The position numbers and the translations under genes were made by a program. The notes beneath the pieces were generated by a model. The model was not told where the DNA came from, ran no database searches, and was given only the letters and a program-made list of their open reading frames with translations. This document shows positions 35,819 through 45,203 of a DNA stretch of 64,000 nt, in pieces (the first letter of the stretch is position 1; the number at the start of each line of letters is the position of its first letter). Source of the stretch: Edaphobacter sp. (lineage in GTDB: Bacteria > Acidobacteriota > Terriglobia > Terriglobales > Acidobacteriaceae); contig NZ_JAPWKF010000007.1 of the NCBI RefSeq assembly GCF_028283685.1, positions 868,001 to 932,000 of the forward strand, read 5' to 3'.

Positions 35819-35845
35819 GTTCTGTAATAGTTCATTCTACAGAAC
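35819..35845. repeat. inverted repeat upstream of the HemD-GAF-ANTAR gene
   Basis: GTTCTGTA (35819-35826) and its exact complement TACAGAAC (35838-35845), 11 bases apart, about 90 bases upstream of the fusion gene's start. Candidate regulator site. The rest of 35728-36013 shows nothing else. Confidence 0.45.
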
Positions 35846-36013
35846 TACGACATTTGGGGTAGATGGCCATGAGATACCCTTCTATTCGTCTTCCAGAGAT
35901 TCCGCAATAGAAAGTCGTGTAGCCGGATTTCCAACGGATCGGTCACATCCAGGGCTCTCCAGCCCTTCGTCAGCATGCAGGGCAACGTCCTGCGAGGATG
36001 AGCCTCCCCCGGT

Positions 36014-38791
36014 TCACCGCACCGTCTTCCCCGGCACAGCAGCCTCCGTCTTCGCCAGACGGTCACCACCGAGCAGCGACGCCGTCCCCTCATAAAGCAC
36101 ATCGTGTGCCGTGACCGAATCGAACAGGTGAAGAAACCGGGCAATCACCCCCGTCCACCCGGTCTGATGACTTGCTCCAATCCCCGCGCCGTTGTCTCCG
36201 TGGAAGTATTCATAAAACAGCACCAGGTCCTTCCAGTGAGGATCGCTCTGAAAGACCTCCGTATCGCCATACACCGGCCGGCGTCCCTCCGCATTCACAC
36301 GAAAGATATTTGCCAGCCTGTCGCCTATCTCGTGCGCTACCTCGAAGAGGTTCTTCTCTACTCCCGATCCCGTCGGGCACTCCACCGTGAACGAGTCGCC
36401 ATAATACTGGTAAAGCAGCAGCAGTGACTTCACCAGCAGAGCATTCACCGGCATCCACACCGGGCCGCGCCAGTTCGAATTGCCGCCGAATAATCCCGTC
36501 GTCGACTCTGCCGGCTCATACTGCACCTTGTATTGCGTTCCGTCCAGGTCGAACAGATACGGTTTCTCCAGATGTTCCCGCGAGATCGAGCGGATGCCGT
36601 ACTCTCCCAGGAACTGCTCCTCATCCAGCATCCGCGTCAGAACTCGCTTTAGATTGTCACGGTTCAAGACGGAAAGCATGAAGCGCCCCTGCTCGCCCGG
36701 CGCATCAGGCTCATGCAGGTTGGCCGCGAGCTCCGGTCTCCGCTTGAAGAAGTTCTTCGCTCTTTCCATCAGCCGCGGATACTTCTCCAGAATCTCCGTC
36801 GGCATGATCGACACCGCAGCCAACGGCAACAACCCTACCATCGACTTCAGCTTCAGCCTGCAACCAGTTCCATCCGGCGCATACAGCACGTCGTAGAAGA
36901 ACCCGTCCTCGTCGTCCCACAACTCATGATCGCTGTCGCCCTGCGGATCCATTGCTCCCGCGATCCACAGGAAGTGCTCAAGGAACTTGACTGCCACATC
37001 TTCGTAGCTCTCGTCCGATGCCGCTAATTCCAGCGAGATGCTCAGCATGCTCTGCGCAAACATCGCCATCCATGCCGTGCCATCCGCCTGCTCCAGATAA
37101 CCGCCGTCGGGCAATGGCGCGCTGCGATCGAAGACGCCGATATTGTCCAGCCCCAGAAACCCGCCTTCAAAGATATTGCGTCCCGAGCGGTCCTTGCGAT
37201 TGACCCACCACGTAAAGTTCAGCAGCAGTTTGCGAAAGCAGCTGCGCAGAAACTCAAGGTCGCCTTCGCCACCATGCAGGCTCTTCTCCGTCATGTAGAC
37301 ATACAGCACTGCCCACGCATGCACCGGTGGATTCACATCGCCAAAGTTCCACTCATAAGCCGGCAGTTGCCCATTGGGATGCAGATACGTCTCACTGACC
37401 ATCAACTCCAGCTGCTGTTTGGCAAACTCGACGTCTACCATCGCCAGAGCCACCGTATGAAACGCCAGATCCCACGCCGCATACCAGGGATACTCCCACT
37501 TATCCGGCATCGAGATCACATCCGCGTTCAGCATATGAAACCAAGGCGCATTGCGCATCGTCTGCTGGCGTCCCATCCCGGTAGGGTTATAGCCGTGCTC
37601 CCGTAACCACAAGTCAAGATCGAAGTAATAGAACTGCTTGGACCACAGCATTCCAGCCAGTCCCTGCCGGATAATTGTCGCGTCTCCAGCAGTGCAGTTC
37701 TTCGGGCAGATCGCCTTGTAAAACTCGTCGGCCTCCGAGATCCTTTGCGTGAAGACGGCATCGAAGGCAGCAGCCTTTAGCGACTCCTTCGCGGATTCTC
37801 CGCGTCGAAGGCGCAGGCGCATCACCCACTCACCGCCAGCCTTTACCCTCTTCGAAGAGTGCGCCGCCGCTTTAGTCCCGCGATGCTCAGGATTCACCGC
37901 ATCTCTGTTGCCATGCACGACATATTCATGGAAGGCATCCTTCACATAAGGCGTCGCATTGACCCCGCCACTCAGCCTCGCCTCGTTCGATTCGTTCTCC
38001 GTAAACAGCAGCTCTGTGCCGTCCTCCACATGCAGGCGATAGGTGCCGAGCCGCTCATGGATGGCATCAATTCCCGCGCCATCAGCACAGATCTGTAGCT
38101 GCGGCCGTTCCGCACCTTCCGTCTGCCACCACATATTGCGAAACCACAGCGTCGGCAGCAGATGGAGCATCGCCGCCCGGTCGCTGCGATTCACCGCCGT
38201 GATGCGGATGAGCAGATCGTCCGCATCCACCTTGGCATACTCCACGAACACATCGAAGTAGTGGTTCTCCTCGAACACGCCCGTGTCGATCAGCTCATAC
38301 TCGTGCTCGAACTTCGATCGCCCTGCGTTCTTCTTGACTAGCTCGTCGTATGGAAATGCCGTCTGCGGATACTTGTACAGATACTTCATGTACGAGTGCG
38401 TCGGCGTATTGTCGAGGTAGAAGTAGTACTCCTTCACATCCTCGCCATGATTACCTTCAGAGTTCGTCAGGCCGAACAGCCGCTCCTTCAGAATGGGATC
38501 GGCACCGTTCCACATTGCAATCGCGAAACAAAGATGCTGATGATCGTCCGAAATGCCAGCGATCCCATCCTCGCCCCACTTGTAGGCCTTGGAGCGTGAC
38601 TGGTCGTGCGTAAAGAAGTTCCACGCATCACCATTGGGCGAGTAGTCTTCGCGAACCGTTCCCCACTGACGTTCGCTAAGGTACGGACCCCACAGCTTCC
38701 ACGCGCAAGACCCCTCTTTAGACTCTTTCAGGCGAACATGCTCGGCAACCGGCATACCCTCCACCTCATGCAGAAGATCGCTCTGGCTCAT
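36014..38791 (-). CDS. GH63-family glucosidase
   Basis: 925-residue (alpha/alpha)6-barrel glycosidase of the bacterial GH63 (mannosyl-oligosaccharide glucosidase-like) group. It starts with WKLWGPYLSERQWGTVREDY, the typical N-terminal signature. Barrel motifs include WEYPWYAAWDLAFHTVALA (general acid region), AYEWNFGDVNPPVHAWAVL, GGFLGLDNIGVFDRSAPLP and NSNWRGPVWMPVNALLV, with HQTGWTGVIARFLHLF near the C-terminus. No signal peptide. Known bacterial members cleave alpha-glucosides such as glucosylglycerate; the substrate here is unproved. Divergent from the SPFH gene. Confidence 0.87.
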   Translation of the reverse strand: MSQSDLLHEVEGMPVAEHVRLKESKEGSCAWKLWGPYLSERQWGTVREDYSPNGDAWNFFTHDQSRSKAYKWGEDGIAGISDDHQHLCFAIAMWNGADPILKERLFGLTNSEGNHGEDVKEYYFYLDNTPTHSYMKYLYKYPQTAFPYDELVKKNAGRSKFEHEYELIDTGVFEENHYFDVFVEYAKVDADDLLIRITAVNRSDRAAMLHLLPTLWFRNMWWQTEGAERPQLQICADGAGIDAIHERLGTYRLHVEDGTELLFTENESNEARLSGGVNATPYVKDAFHEYVVHGNRDAVNPEHRGTKAAAHSSKRVKAGGEWVMRLRLRRGESAKESLKAAAFDAVFTQRISEADEFYKAICPKNCTAGDATIIRQGLAGMLWSKQFYYFDLDLWLREHGYNPTGMGRQQTMRNAPWFHMLNADVISMPDKWEYPWYAAWDLAFHTVALAMVDVEFAKQQLELMVSETYLHPNGQLPAYEWNFGDVNPPVHAWAVLYVYMTEKSLHGGEGDLEFLRSCFRKLLLNFTWWVNRKDRSGRNIFEGGFLGLDNIGVFDRSAPLPDGGYLEQADGTAWMAMFAQSMLSISLELAASDESYEDVAVKFLEHFLWIAGAMDPQGDSDHELWDDEDGFFYDVLYAPDGTGCRLKLKSMVGLLPLAAVSIMPTEILEKYPRLMERAKNFFKRRPELAANLHEPDAPGEQGRFMLSVLNRDNLKRVLTRMLDEEQFLGEYGIRSISREHLEKPYLFDLDGTQYKVQYEPAESTTGLFGGNSNWRGPVWMPVNALLVKSLLLLYQYYGDSFTVECPTGSGVEKNLFEVAHEIGDRLANIFRVNAEGRRPVYGDTEVFQSDPHWKDLVLFYEYFHGDNGAGIGASHQTGWTGVIARFLHLFDSVTAHDVLYEGTASLLGGDRLAKTEAAVPGKTVR

Positions 38792-38917
38792 ACAGCCTAT
38801 GGAGATGTGCTAACGACACTAGAGCCAACCCGGCCCCTCGTCAACTTCTTCAAAGCGAAACCGGCAAGCGTACAATCTCATCGAACGACTCCGATTGCTG
38901 CACCGTGAGGTCTATCT

Positions 38918-39703
38918 GTGATTGCCGACCCGCTTGTCATTCTTCTCGTCGTCATCCTGCTCTATCTGGCGAGCTCCATCAAGGTACTCAGGGAGTATGA
39001 ACGTGGTGTAATCTTCCGCCTTGGCCGCGTCCGTGAACAGGCCAAGGGACCCGGCGTGGTTCTCGTCTTCCGCCCTGTCGACCAGCTAGTCCGCGTCTCA
39101 CTCCGGCAGGAGGCGCTGGAGGTGCCATCGCAGGACATCATCACCCGCGATAACGTCACCCTCAAGGTCAACGCTGTCGTGACCCTGCGCGTCGTCGACC
39201 CGACCCGGGCCGTCATCGAGGTCGCCAACTACCTCTACCAGACCTCGCAGTTTTCGCAAACCACCCTGCGTTCCGTCCTCGGCGAGGTCGATCTCGACGA
39301 GTTGCTCGCCCATCGCGACCGTCTCAACCAGCGCATCCAGACCATCATCGACGGCCACACCGCTCCCTTCGGGGTCAAAGTCGTCTCCGTTGAGGTGAAG
39401 CAGGTTGATCTCCCCGAGACCATGCTTCGCGCCATGGCAAAGCAGGCCGAGGCCGAACGCGAGCGTCGCGCCAAGATCATCCACGCCGAAGGCGAGTTCA
39501 ATGCCGCACAAAAGCTTGTCGATGCAGCCGCTTTGATGGCCACCCAGCCCATGACCCTGCAGCTCCGCTACCTCCAGACCCTCACCGAGATAGGTGTCGA
39601 GAAGAATACGACCATCGTTTTTCCGCTTCCCATTGAGCTGATGAACTTGCTAAACAAGAGTCTTAGCCCGCAATCAGCGGCCGAGACGAAACCGACTCCG
39701 TGA
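38918..39703 (+). CDS. SPFH/slipin (stomatin-like) membrane protein
   Basis: 261-residue slipin. An N-terminal membrane hairpin ([20 protein letters not shown]) is followed by [13 protein letters not shown] and the SPFH/PHB domain (about 30-190: [54 protein letters not shown]), and a C-terminal coiled coil ([20 protein letters not shown]). Such proteins form membrane microdomain scaffolds. No NfeD-type partner is adjacent. The start is GTG with GAGG upstream. The stop overlaps the next gene by 4 bases. Confidence 0.9.
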   Translation: MIADPLVILLVVILLYLASSIKVLREYERGVIFRLGRVREQAKGPGVVLVFRPVDQLVRVSLRQEALEVPSQDIITRDNVTLKVNAVVTLRVVDPTRAVIEVANYLYQTSQFSQTTLRSVLGEVDLDELLAHRDRLNQRIQTIIDGHTAPFGVKVVSVEVKQVDLPETMLRAMAKQAEAERERRAKIIHAEGEFNAAQKLVDAAALMATQPMTLQLRYLQTLTEIGVEKNTTIVFPLPIELMNLLNKSLSPQSAAETKPTP

Positions 39704-40377
39704 ACCACCGATACCTCGAAGACGACGACATCGACGAAATACCCCGCGATCGCGAGATCTCTCTCGGGGCCACCACGCTGCTCGGTATCTTCTTTCTTCT
39801 CGCGCTTGTCTGCGCCGTCTTCTTCGGCTTCGGCTACAGCGTCGGACGCAAGTCCTCGAACACCGCGATTGCTTCGACAGGCGGCGGTGACTCCGTTGAG
39901 GCCTCCACCATCAAGACCACCGGCGGCGCCAAGCCCTCACCAGCCGAGTCCCCTGCCGTAAGCGATCCCGACACCACCAGCGAAGATTCAGCAGCCGCAG
40001 ACACCGCACCCGCGACTCGACCGGCACCGGTAGTGCCTGAAGCGCCGCAGAAGCACCCCGCAAAGCCCACGCCAGCTCCTGCCGTCGTGGCTTCGGCTCC
40101 CGCTCCAAAGCCGGTTCTCATGCCCGCCGCAGTCGACACCACACGCTCAACTGGACCAGCCGTCCCATCGCTCGTACAGGTAGCCGCCGTCTCTCACCAG
40201 GAGGACGCCGACGTTCTGCTTAGCGCCCTGAAGCGCCGCGGCTACAGCGTCTCCGTCCGCCACGAACCGCAGGATAAGCTGCTGCACATCCAGATCGGCC
40301 CGCTTGCCACACGCAAGGATGCCGACGCCATGCGGCAGCGTCTCCTCTCCGACGGCTACAACGCCATCGTCAAGTAA
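39700..40377 (+). CDS. SPOR-domain membrane protein
   Basis: 225 residues: cytoplasmic acidic head, one membrane helix ([20 protein letters not shown]), a long Ala/Pro/Thr-rich linker, and a C-terminal SPOR domain ([39 protein letters not shown]). SPOR domains bind glycan strands lacking stem peptides at division sites, so a role in septal peptidoglycan is likely. GTG start overlapping the slipin stop (GTGA). Confidence 0.88.
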   Translation: MNHRYLEDDDIDEIPRDREISLGATTLLGIFFLLALVCAVFFGFGYSVGRKSSNTAIASTGGGDSVEASTIKTTGGAKPSPAESPAVSDPDTTSEDSAAADTAPATRPAPVVPEAPQKHPAKPTPAPAVVASAPAPKPVLMPAAVDTTRSTGPAVPSLVQVAAVSHQEDADVLLSALKRRGYSVSVRHEPQDKLLHIQIGPLATRKDADAMRQRLLSDGYNAIVK

Positions 40378-40399
40378 AGCGAATCAAAGCTCTGCCATA

Positions 40400-40424
40400 G
40401 AAGCCGCTCTAATCGAGCGGCTTC
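40400..40424. terminator. hairpin between converging genes
   Basis: Perfect 10-bp stem GAAGCCGCTC / GAGCGGCTTC with loop TAATC between the SPOR gene and plsC, overlapping the last codons of plsC. There is no T run, so it may be a rho-independent-like barrier or only an RNA 3' structure. Confidence 0.35.
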
Positions 40425-41125
40425 ATCTCTTCCGGTAGCGCATCGGCGATCGCCGCATACACAGCTCGCAGCAAATCTTCCCGGTTGCCGAAGTCCTTCG
40501 GATCGATCACCGGCAGAAGTTGCACCTGCGCGACGCCCGGCATGATCGCCGCGCTTCCCTTACGCATCATCTTCTCCGTGCCTGCAATCGCCACCGGCAC
40601 AATCGGAGCCATCGTCTGCATGGCCAGGAAGAACGGCCCCTTCTTGAACGTCGACAGCCTGCCATTCTTCGAGCGCGTTCCCTCGGGAAACACCAGCATG
40701 TTCAACCCGCTGTCCAGCGCACTACCCGCTGCGATTACACTCGCCTGTGCCGCTTCGCGTTTGCCTCCACGCTCCACCGGAACGAACTGCCCCATGCGCA
40801 TCGCACGGCCGAGGATCGGGATGCTCATCAGCTCCTTCTTCAGCATCACCGAACAGCGCCCCGGGAGCAGCGGCAGCACCACCGGCGGGTCAAGATTCGA
40901 GACATGGTTGCACATAAAGATGCATGCCCGGCCCTTCGGCACATTCTCGAATCCGCGAATGTCGACCCTGATCCCGGCAGCACGGACCCCCGCGTTGGCG
41001 ATCCACATCGCCACCCGGTACAGCGGATCGATATTGCCTGTCAGCAGCGTAAAAGGGATCCCAATGATCCCCGAGAGTGGACCAAGGGCTGTATATACAA
41101 ACAACATCTTCAGCGTCGCAAACAT
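40409..41125 (-). CDS. plsC: 1-acyl-sn-glycerol-3-phosphate acyltransferase
   Basis: 238-residue membrane-associated acyltransferase making phosphatidic acid. Motif I is NHVSNLD (catalytic His and Asp), then FVPVERGGKRE, then motif III VFPEGTRSKNG, then PIVPVAIAGTEKMM. The N-terminus holds one hydrophobic segment (LFVYTALGPLSGIIGIPFTL). It lies 7 bases downstream of mpl, probably co-transcribed with it. Confidence 0.92.
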   Translation of the reverse strand: MFATLKMLFVYTALGPLSGIIGIPFTLLTGNIDPLYRVAMWIANAGVRAAGIRVDIRGFENVPKGRACIFMCNHVSNLDPPVVLPLLPGRCSVMLKKELMSIPILGRAMRMGQFVPVERGGKREAAQASVIAAGSALDSGLNMLVFPEGTRSKNGRLSTFKKGPFFLAMQTMAPIVPVAIAGTEKMMRKGSAAIMPGVAQVQLLPVIDPKDFGNREDLLRAVYAAIADALPEEMKPLD

Positions 41126-41132
41126 TTCAATC

Positions 41133-42581
41133 TCAGGAAAAATGTGCGGAGATGCGCGATGAGATCGCGGACTCCGTTATCGCTCGCGGCAGCGTCTGAT
41201 AGATGCCGCCAAAACCACCGTTTGAAAGGATGGCGACAATGTCGCCGCTCCTCACCTCAGGAGCCAGAGCCGCCACAATCGCATCTGCATCGTGATGCAT
41301 CGCCGCCGGGACTCCGCGCCTGTTGAGCGCCTCAACAACATGCTCCGGCACCAGCCGTTCGTCCACCGGAATACTCTCCGACTTAAAGACCCCGGCCAGC
41401 ACCACCTGATCAGCAAGGGCAAGGCTTTCCACCAGCTCGCCTTCAAAGATATTCCGCCGTAGCGTATTCGATCGCGGCTCCAACACGGCAATCAGCCTCT
41501 GCCCCGGATGGCTCTCCCGCAATGCACGCAGCGTCTCTCGGATCGCTGTGGGATGATGCGCGAAGTCGTCGATGATCGTTACACCCTCGGCCACGGCCTT
41601 GACCTCCAGCCTGCGCTTCACGCTACGGAAGCTCGCAAGAGCCTGTGCGATCGACTCCGCATCGACACCCTCACTGGCTGCCAGCGCCGCAGCAGCAGTC
41701 GCATTCAGAGCATTGTGTTCCCCTGCCATCGGCAGGCTCAGCTCAGCGAACCGTTCGCCCGCACGCAGCAGTGTCCAATGCGTCCGCGCTCCTTCGTGCC
41801 GCAGATCAGTGATCTGCCAGTGTGAGCCTTCCTTGAAGCCATACCGCTCCACGGCGCAAAAGGCCTTCGCCACGCATTCGTTCACATTATCGCTGCCATC
41901 GAACGCTATCAGTCTGCCACGCCGTGGAATCAGGTTCACAAAGCGCTTGAAGGCCGTCTTCACCGCCGTAAGATCGGCGTAAATATCCGCATGGTCAAAC
42001 TCCACATGCGTCAAAATTGCCGACACGGGAAAGTAGTGCAGAAACTTTGGTCCCTTGTCGAAAAACGCCGTATCGTACTCGTCGCCTTCGAGGATGAAAG
42101 TCGACGTCGGACGCACCATGAAGCTCGTGCCGAAGTTCTCCGCCACACCGCCGATCAGAAACGACGGCGCCAGGCTTGCCTCACGCCCCGAAGCAACCTC
42201 GTAGATCCACGCCAGCATGCTGGTGGTGGTCGTCTTGCCGTGCGTTCCCGCTACCACCAGAGGGTTACGCTCGACCAGAAACTCTTCATGCAGAACGTCC
42301 GCCATCGAACAGAACGGGATCCGTTCATCCAGTACGCGTTCAAGCTCTACGTTGCCCCGTGAGATCGCGTTACCCACCACCACCAGGTCGGGCCTGCGAT
42401 CGAGATTCTTATCGCTATACGGTTCATGAACCGTGATGCCGATCTCGTGCAGCAGATCACTCATTGGCGGATACGCTGCAACGTCGGAGCCCGTCACCTC
42501 GTGCCCCTGCTGCTTCAGCATGCCGGCCAGCGACGCCATCGCCGTGCCGCAGATTCCTATCAGATAAATGTGCTTTTGCAT
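41133..42581 (-). CDS. mpl: UDP-N-acetylmuramate:L-alanyl-gamma-D-glutamyl-meso-diaminopimelate ligase
   Basis: Mur-ligase family enzyme that attaches recycled tripeptide to UDP-MurNAc. HIYLIGICGTAMASLAGMLK is the Mpl-type N-terminal nucleotide fold; GTHGKTTTTSMLAWI is the ATP P-loop; then LEGDEYDTAFFDKGPKFLHY and DDFAHHPTAI. 482 residues, a normal length. Neighbouring ldcA and dapF, which trim muropeptides and make meso-DAP, support a peptidoglycan recycling set on this strand. Confidence 0.93.
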   Translation of the reverse strand: MQKHIYLIGICGTAMASLAGMLKQQGHEVTGSDVAAYPPMSDLLHEIGITVHEPYSDKNLDRRPDLVVVGNAISRGNVELERVLDERIPFCSMADVLHEEFLVERNPLVVAGTHGKTTTTSMLAWIYEVASGREASLAPSFLIGGVAENFGTSFMVRPTSTFILEGDEYDTAFFDKGPKFLHYFPVSAILTHVEFDHADIYADLTAVKTAFKRFVNLIPRRGRLIAFDGSDNVNECVAKAFCAVERYGFKEGSHWQITDLRHEGARTHWTLLRAGERFAELSLPMAGEHNALNATAAAALAASEGVDAESIAQALASFRSVKRRLEVKAVAEGVTIIDDFAHHPTAIRETLRALRESHPGQRLIAVLEPRSNTLRRNIFEGELVESLALADQVVLAGVFKSESIPVDERLVPEHVVEALNRRGVPAAMHHDADAIVAALAPEVRSGDIVAILSNGGFGGIYQTLPRAITESAISSRISAHFS

Positions 42582-42701
42582 GAGATTGGTAAAACCCTTT
42601 GCTCGGAGAGGTAACGCATTCTGTCTTATGTTTTGCGACCAAAGCAGAGGTTCATGGCAAAGAAACCGGGACGTACCTTCGCCTCCATCGCCTATTCAAG
42701 A

Positions 42702-43649
42702 CTAACCCGAAACGGAAGCCTGCTGAAATTGAATCTGCGGCGCCGAGGTATCGTTGCAGTCAAGTTCTACCGCGACTCCCAGCGGCAACGAAAGATTTGC
42801 CCCATTCACGTGTCCGCATCGCAGGCCGATCGCAACCGGCCCGCTAAAACCTCGCAGCCCATGCCGGATTGCGCGTTCCAGCAAAGGCTGATCGTCTTCG
42901 GCAACACACTGCGCCATGTCGCCGAAGACGATCCCCTGCACCTCGTCCAGCCGACCGGAATAACGCAGATGCAGCAGCATCCGGTCCCACTGATAGGGCT
43001 TGGTGCCGATATCCTCCAGAAACAACACGCTCCCCTTCAGCTGCGGCGCATACGGCGTTCCCAGGCCCGCGGCGAGGATCGAGATACACCCTCCCAGCAG
43101 CGGACCACTCGCAACGCCCGGCTGCAACACCCGCAAACCGTCCGTGGCGCCCAGAGACCATCCTTTGTCACCATGAAATACGTGCTGCCAGCAGTCCATA
43201 TCGACGCCATTGGTTCGCGCAAAGTCAGCGGCAACCATCGGCGCGTAGTAGGTCACCAGTCCCACTTCATTCTGAAACCAGCTATGCAGCGAGGTGTGAT
43301 CGCTGTAGCCGACGAAGGCCTTTGCGTTCGCCCGGATCAGTCGCGCATCCAGGTGCGGCAGCAACTCGGCCGAACCCCATCCGCCGCGCGTGCAGACAAT
43401 GCCGTCTACGCTCGAATCGACGAAGGCCGTATGCAGGTCCTCCAGGCGATCCTTCAGCGAGCCTGCGTAGTACAGCGGCCCACTTGTAAGCGCATGGCGC
43501 CCCAGCTTGACCCGGTATCCCAGCGCCTCCAGCTCCGCCAGGCCACGCTCCACCAGCTCGCGCTTCGGCGTGCTCGCCGGCGAGATGACGGCGAGCGTCG
43601 CGCCCGGGCGCAGCGCCCGGGGCCGAATCCACTCCTGCGGCGCCGTCAC
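42702..43649 (-). CDS. ldcA: muramoyltetrapeptide L,D-carboxypeptidase (S66)
   Basis: 315-residue cytoplasmic serine peptidase that removes the terminal D-Ala of recycled tetrapeptides. Nucleophile Ser in TRGGWGSAELLPHLD, then FVGYSDHTSLHSW; the Glu and His of the triad are in LFLEDIGTKPYQWDRM and GLRCGHVNGANLSLPLG. No signal peptide. The first codons overlap the dapF stop by 4 bases. The C-terminal end lies about 120 bases before mpl; that gap shows no gene. Confidence 0.92.
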   Translation of the reverse strand: MTAPQEWIRPRALRPGATLAVISPASTPKRELVERGLAELEALGYRVKLGRHALTSGPLYYAGSLKDRLEDLHTAFVDSSVDGIVCTRGGWGSAELLPHLDARLIRANAKAFVGYSDHTSLHSWFQNEVGLVTYYAPMVAADFARTNGVDMDCWQHVFHGDKGWSLGATDGLRVLQPGVASGPLLGGCISILAAGLGTPYAPQLKGSVLFLEDIGTKPYQWDRMLLHLRYSGRLDEVQGIVFGDMAQCVAEDDQPLLERAIRHGLRGFSGPVAIGLRCGHVNGANLSLPLGVAVELDCNDTSAPQIQFQQASVSG

Positions 43650-44449
43650 TCTCCCCAGGCCTCGCCCCGGCAGATAATCTCAGCCGGTCCCGTCAGCAGC
43701 ATCACCGCATCGCTGGTCGTCCATACCGTCTTCTGCGGACCACCCTCGGCCACCGCCGTCAGCTCGCGGTCCACGCCGCGCAGCGCCATCGACGCCGCGC
43801 TCGAAGCGCATGTACCGGTTCCCGAAGAGGTCGTCGGACCGCAGCCGCGTTCAAAGATCCGGAATCCAATCTCATCCTTCGCCGCAACCCGCACAAACTC
43901 CACATTCGTGCCATGGGGAAACAGTGGGCTGGTGCTGATCTTCGCCCCCAGATCCTGCCAGCGCAGACCATAGGCACTGAAATCCTCGGTGTCCGTAAAG
44001 ATCACAAAATGCGGATTGCCTACGTTCACCATCGCGCCTTCGACATCGCCGACGCCGGGAACCACAATCGTGCGCGGCATTACCCGCGGCACGCCCATCT
44101 CGCTCTCGATCAGATACAGAGGGCTCTTGTCTTCGACCACGCGGCAGACACGCGGACCGCCATGCGTTCCGAAGGTTGCCTCCATGCGGCCCTCAGAGTG
44201 CGCCAGCCACGCTGCGACGCAGCGCGTACCGTTGCCCGAGAGCTCGGCCTCGCTGCCATCGGCGTTGAACAGCCGCAGAAACAGTTCGCCATTCGCCTTA
44301 CGTTCCAGGAATTCGATGCCATCGGCGCCGATGCTGGTATTGCGGCTGCAAAGCCTCTTCGCCAGCGCTGCATGTTGTCTCTTCGCGACCGTCTCTTCCA
44401 TCACCAGGAAGTCGTTACCGCACGCATGTGCTTTTACAAACGGAATCAT
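43646..44449 (-). CDS. dapF: diaminopimelate epimerase
   Basis: 267-residue PLP-independent epimerase converting LL-DAP to meso-DAP for lysine and peptidoglycan. N-terminal KAHACGNDFLVM; first catalytic Cys in SGNGTRCVAAWLA; second in RGCGPTTSSGTGTCASSAA. Both active cysteines are present. Co-transcribed with ldcA by a 4-base overlap. Confidence 0.95.
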   Translation of the reverse strand: MIPFVKAHACGNDFLVMEETVAKRQHAALAKRLCSRNTSIGADGIEFLERKANGELFLRLFNADGSEAELSGNGTRCVAAWLAHSEGRMEATFGTHGGPRVCRVVEDKSPLYLIESEMGVPRVMPRTIVVPGVGDVEGAMVNVGNPHFVIFTDTEDFSAYGLRWQDLGAKISTSPLFPHGTNVEFVRVAAKDEIGFRIFERGCGPTTSSGTGTCASSAASMALRGVDRELTAVAEGGPQKTVWTTSDAVMLLTGPAEIICRGEAWGE

Positions 44450-44454
44450 CTCTC

Positions 44455-45156
44455 TTATTCTTCCTCAACATCGCGAAAGACAACAACCTGGTCGTTCGCA
44501 TCGCTCTCGCGCAGCTCCTGCTGCAGGCGAATATGACGCTTCGAGTTGGTCGTCACGGCAAACGTAATCCTCTCCAGCCCCGCAACGCTCTCCTTGTCCA
44601 GCACGTTCAAACGGATCGCCATCCGGTCCAGCACGCTCAGCACCGCGACATAGATCCGCCGGGCATCCTCGCCGCGCACCTCGTACAGCATGGTGTAGTG
44701 CTTCCATCCTGCTATCGACTCGAGATACCCGATGATCGCCAGCGCAACCAGCGCAATCACCGTCGCCAGCACGGCTTCGATATACAGCCCCGCCCCACAG
44801 GCCATGCCGATCGAAGCAATTACAAACACCGTCGCCGCGCTCGTCAGACCCTGCACCCGCACGCGTGTATGCAGAATGATCCCCGCGCCCAGAAAGCCGA
44901 TTCCCTGGACGATATTAGCGGCTACGCGCCCTTTATCAGGATTGCCATCGCCGGCCAGCACCGCCGACAGCAGCGTAAAGAAAGCGCAGCCAAGGCACAG
45001 CAGCATGTTCGTGCGCAGACCGGAGGCCTTGTGCCGCAGCTCGCGCTCCATACCAATCGCCCCACCCAGAACGCACGCCGTCAACAGGCGCGCCGCTGTG
45101 CCTGTTGAGAGCAGCTCCTGGTCGATCTGGCTGAAATGAAATTGGGGTACGAGCAT
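44455..45156 (-). CDS. MgtC/SapB family membrane protein
   Basis: About 233 residues. The MgtC signature RLLTACVLGGAIGMERELRH is followed by GLRTNMLLCLGCAFFTLLS, RVAANIVQGIGFLGAGIILH, GLTSAATVFVIASIGMACG and a hydrophobic pair of helices. The C-terminal cytosolic ACT-like domain covers about the last 80 residues. The start is set at the ATG of MLVPQFHF, which gives a normal family length; upstream in-frame codons are not conserved-looking. Members are linked to Mg2+ limitation and survival at low pH; exact activity is uncertain. Confidence 0.88.
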   Translation of the reverse strand: MLVPQFHFSQIDQELLSTGTAARLLTACVLGGAIGMERELRHKASGLRTNMLLCLGCAFFTLLSAVLAGDGNPDKGRVAANIVQGIGFLGAGIILHTRVRVQGLTSAATVFVIASIGMACGAGLYIEAVLATVIALVALAIIGYLESIAGWKHYTMLYEVRGEDARRIYVAVLSVLDRMAIRLNVLDKESVAGLERITFAVTTNSKRHIRLQQELRESDANDQVVVFRDVEEE

Positions 45157-45203
45157 GCGTCTGGCAGAGATACTAGCATTCGGACCGCATGTGCGGTCTG
45201 AAC

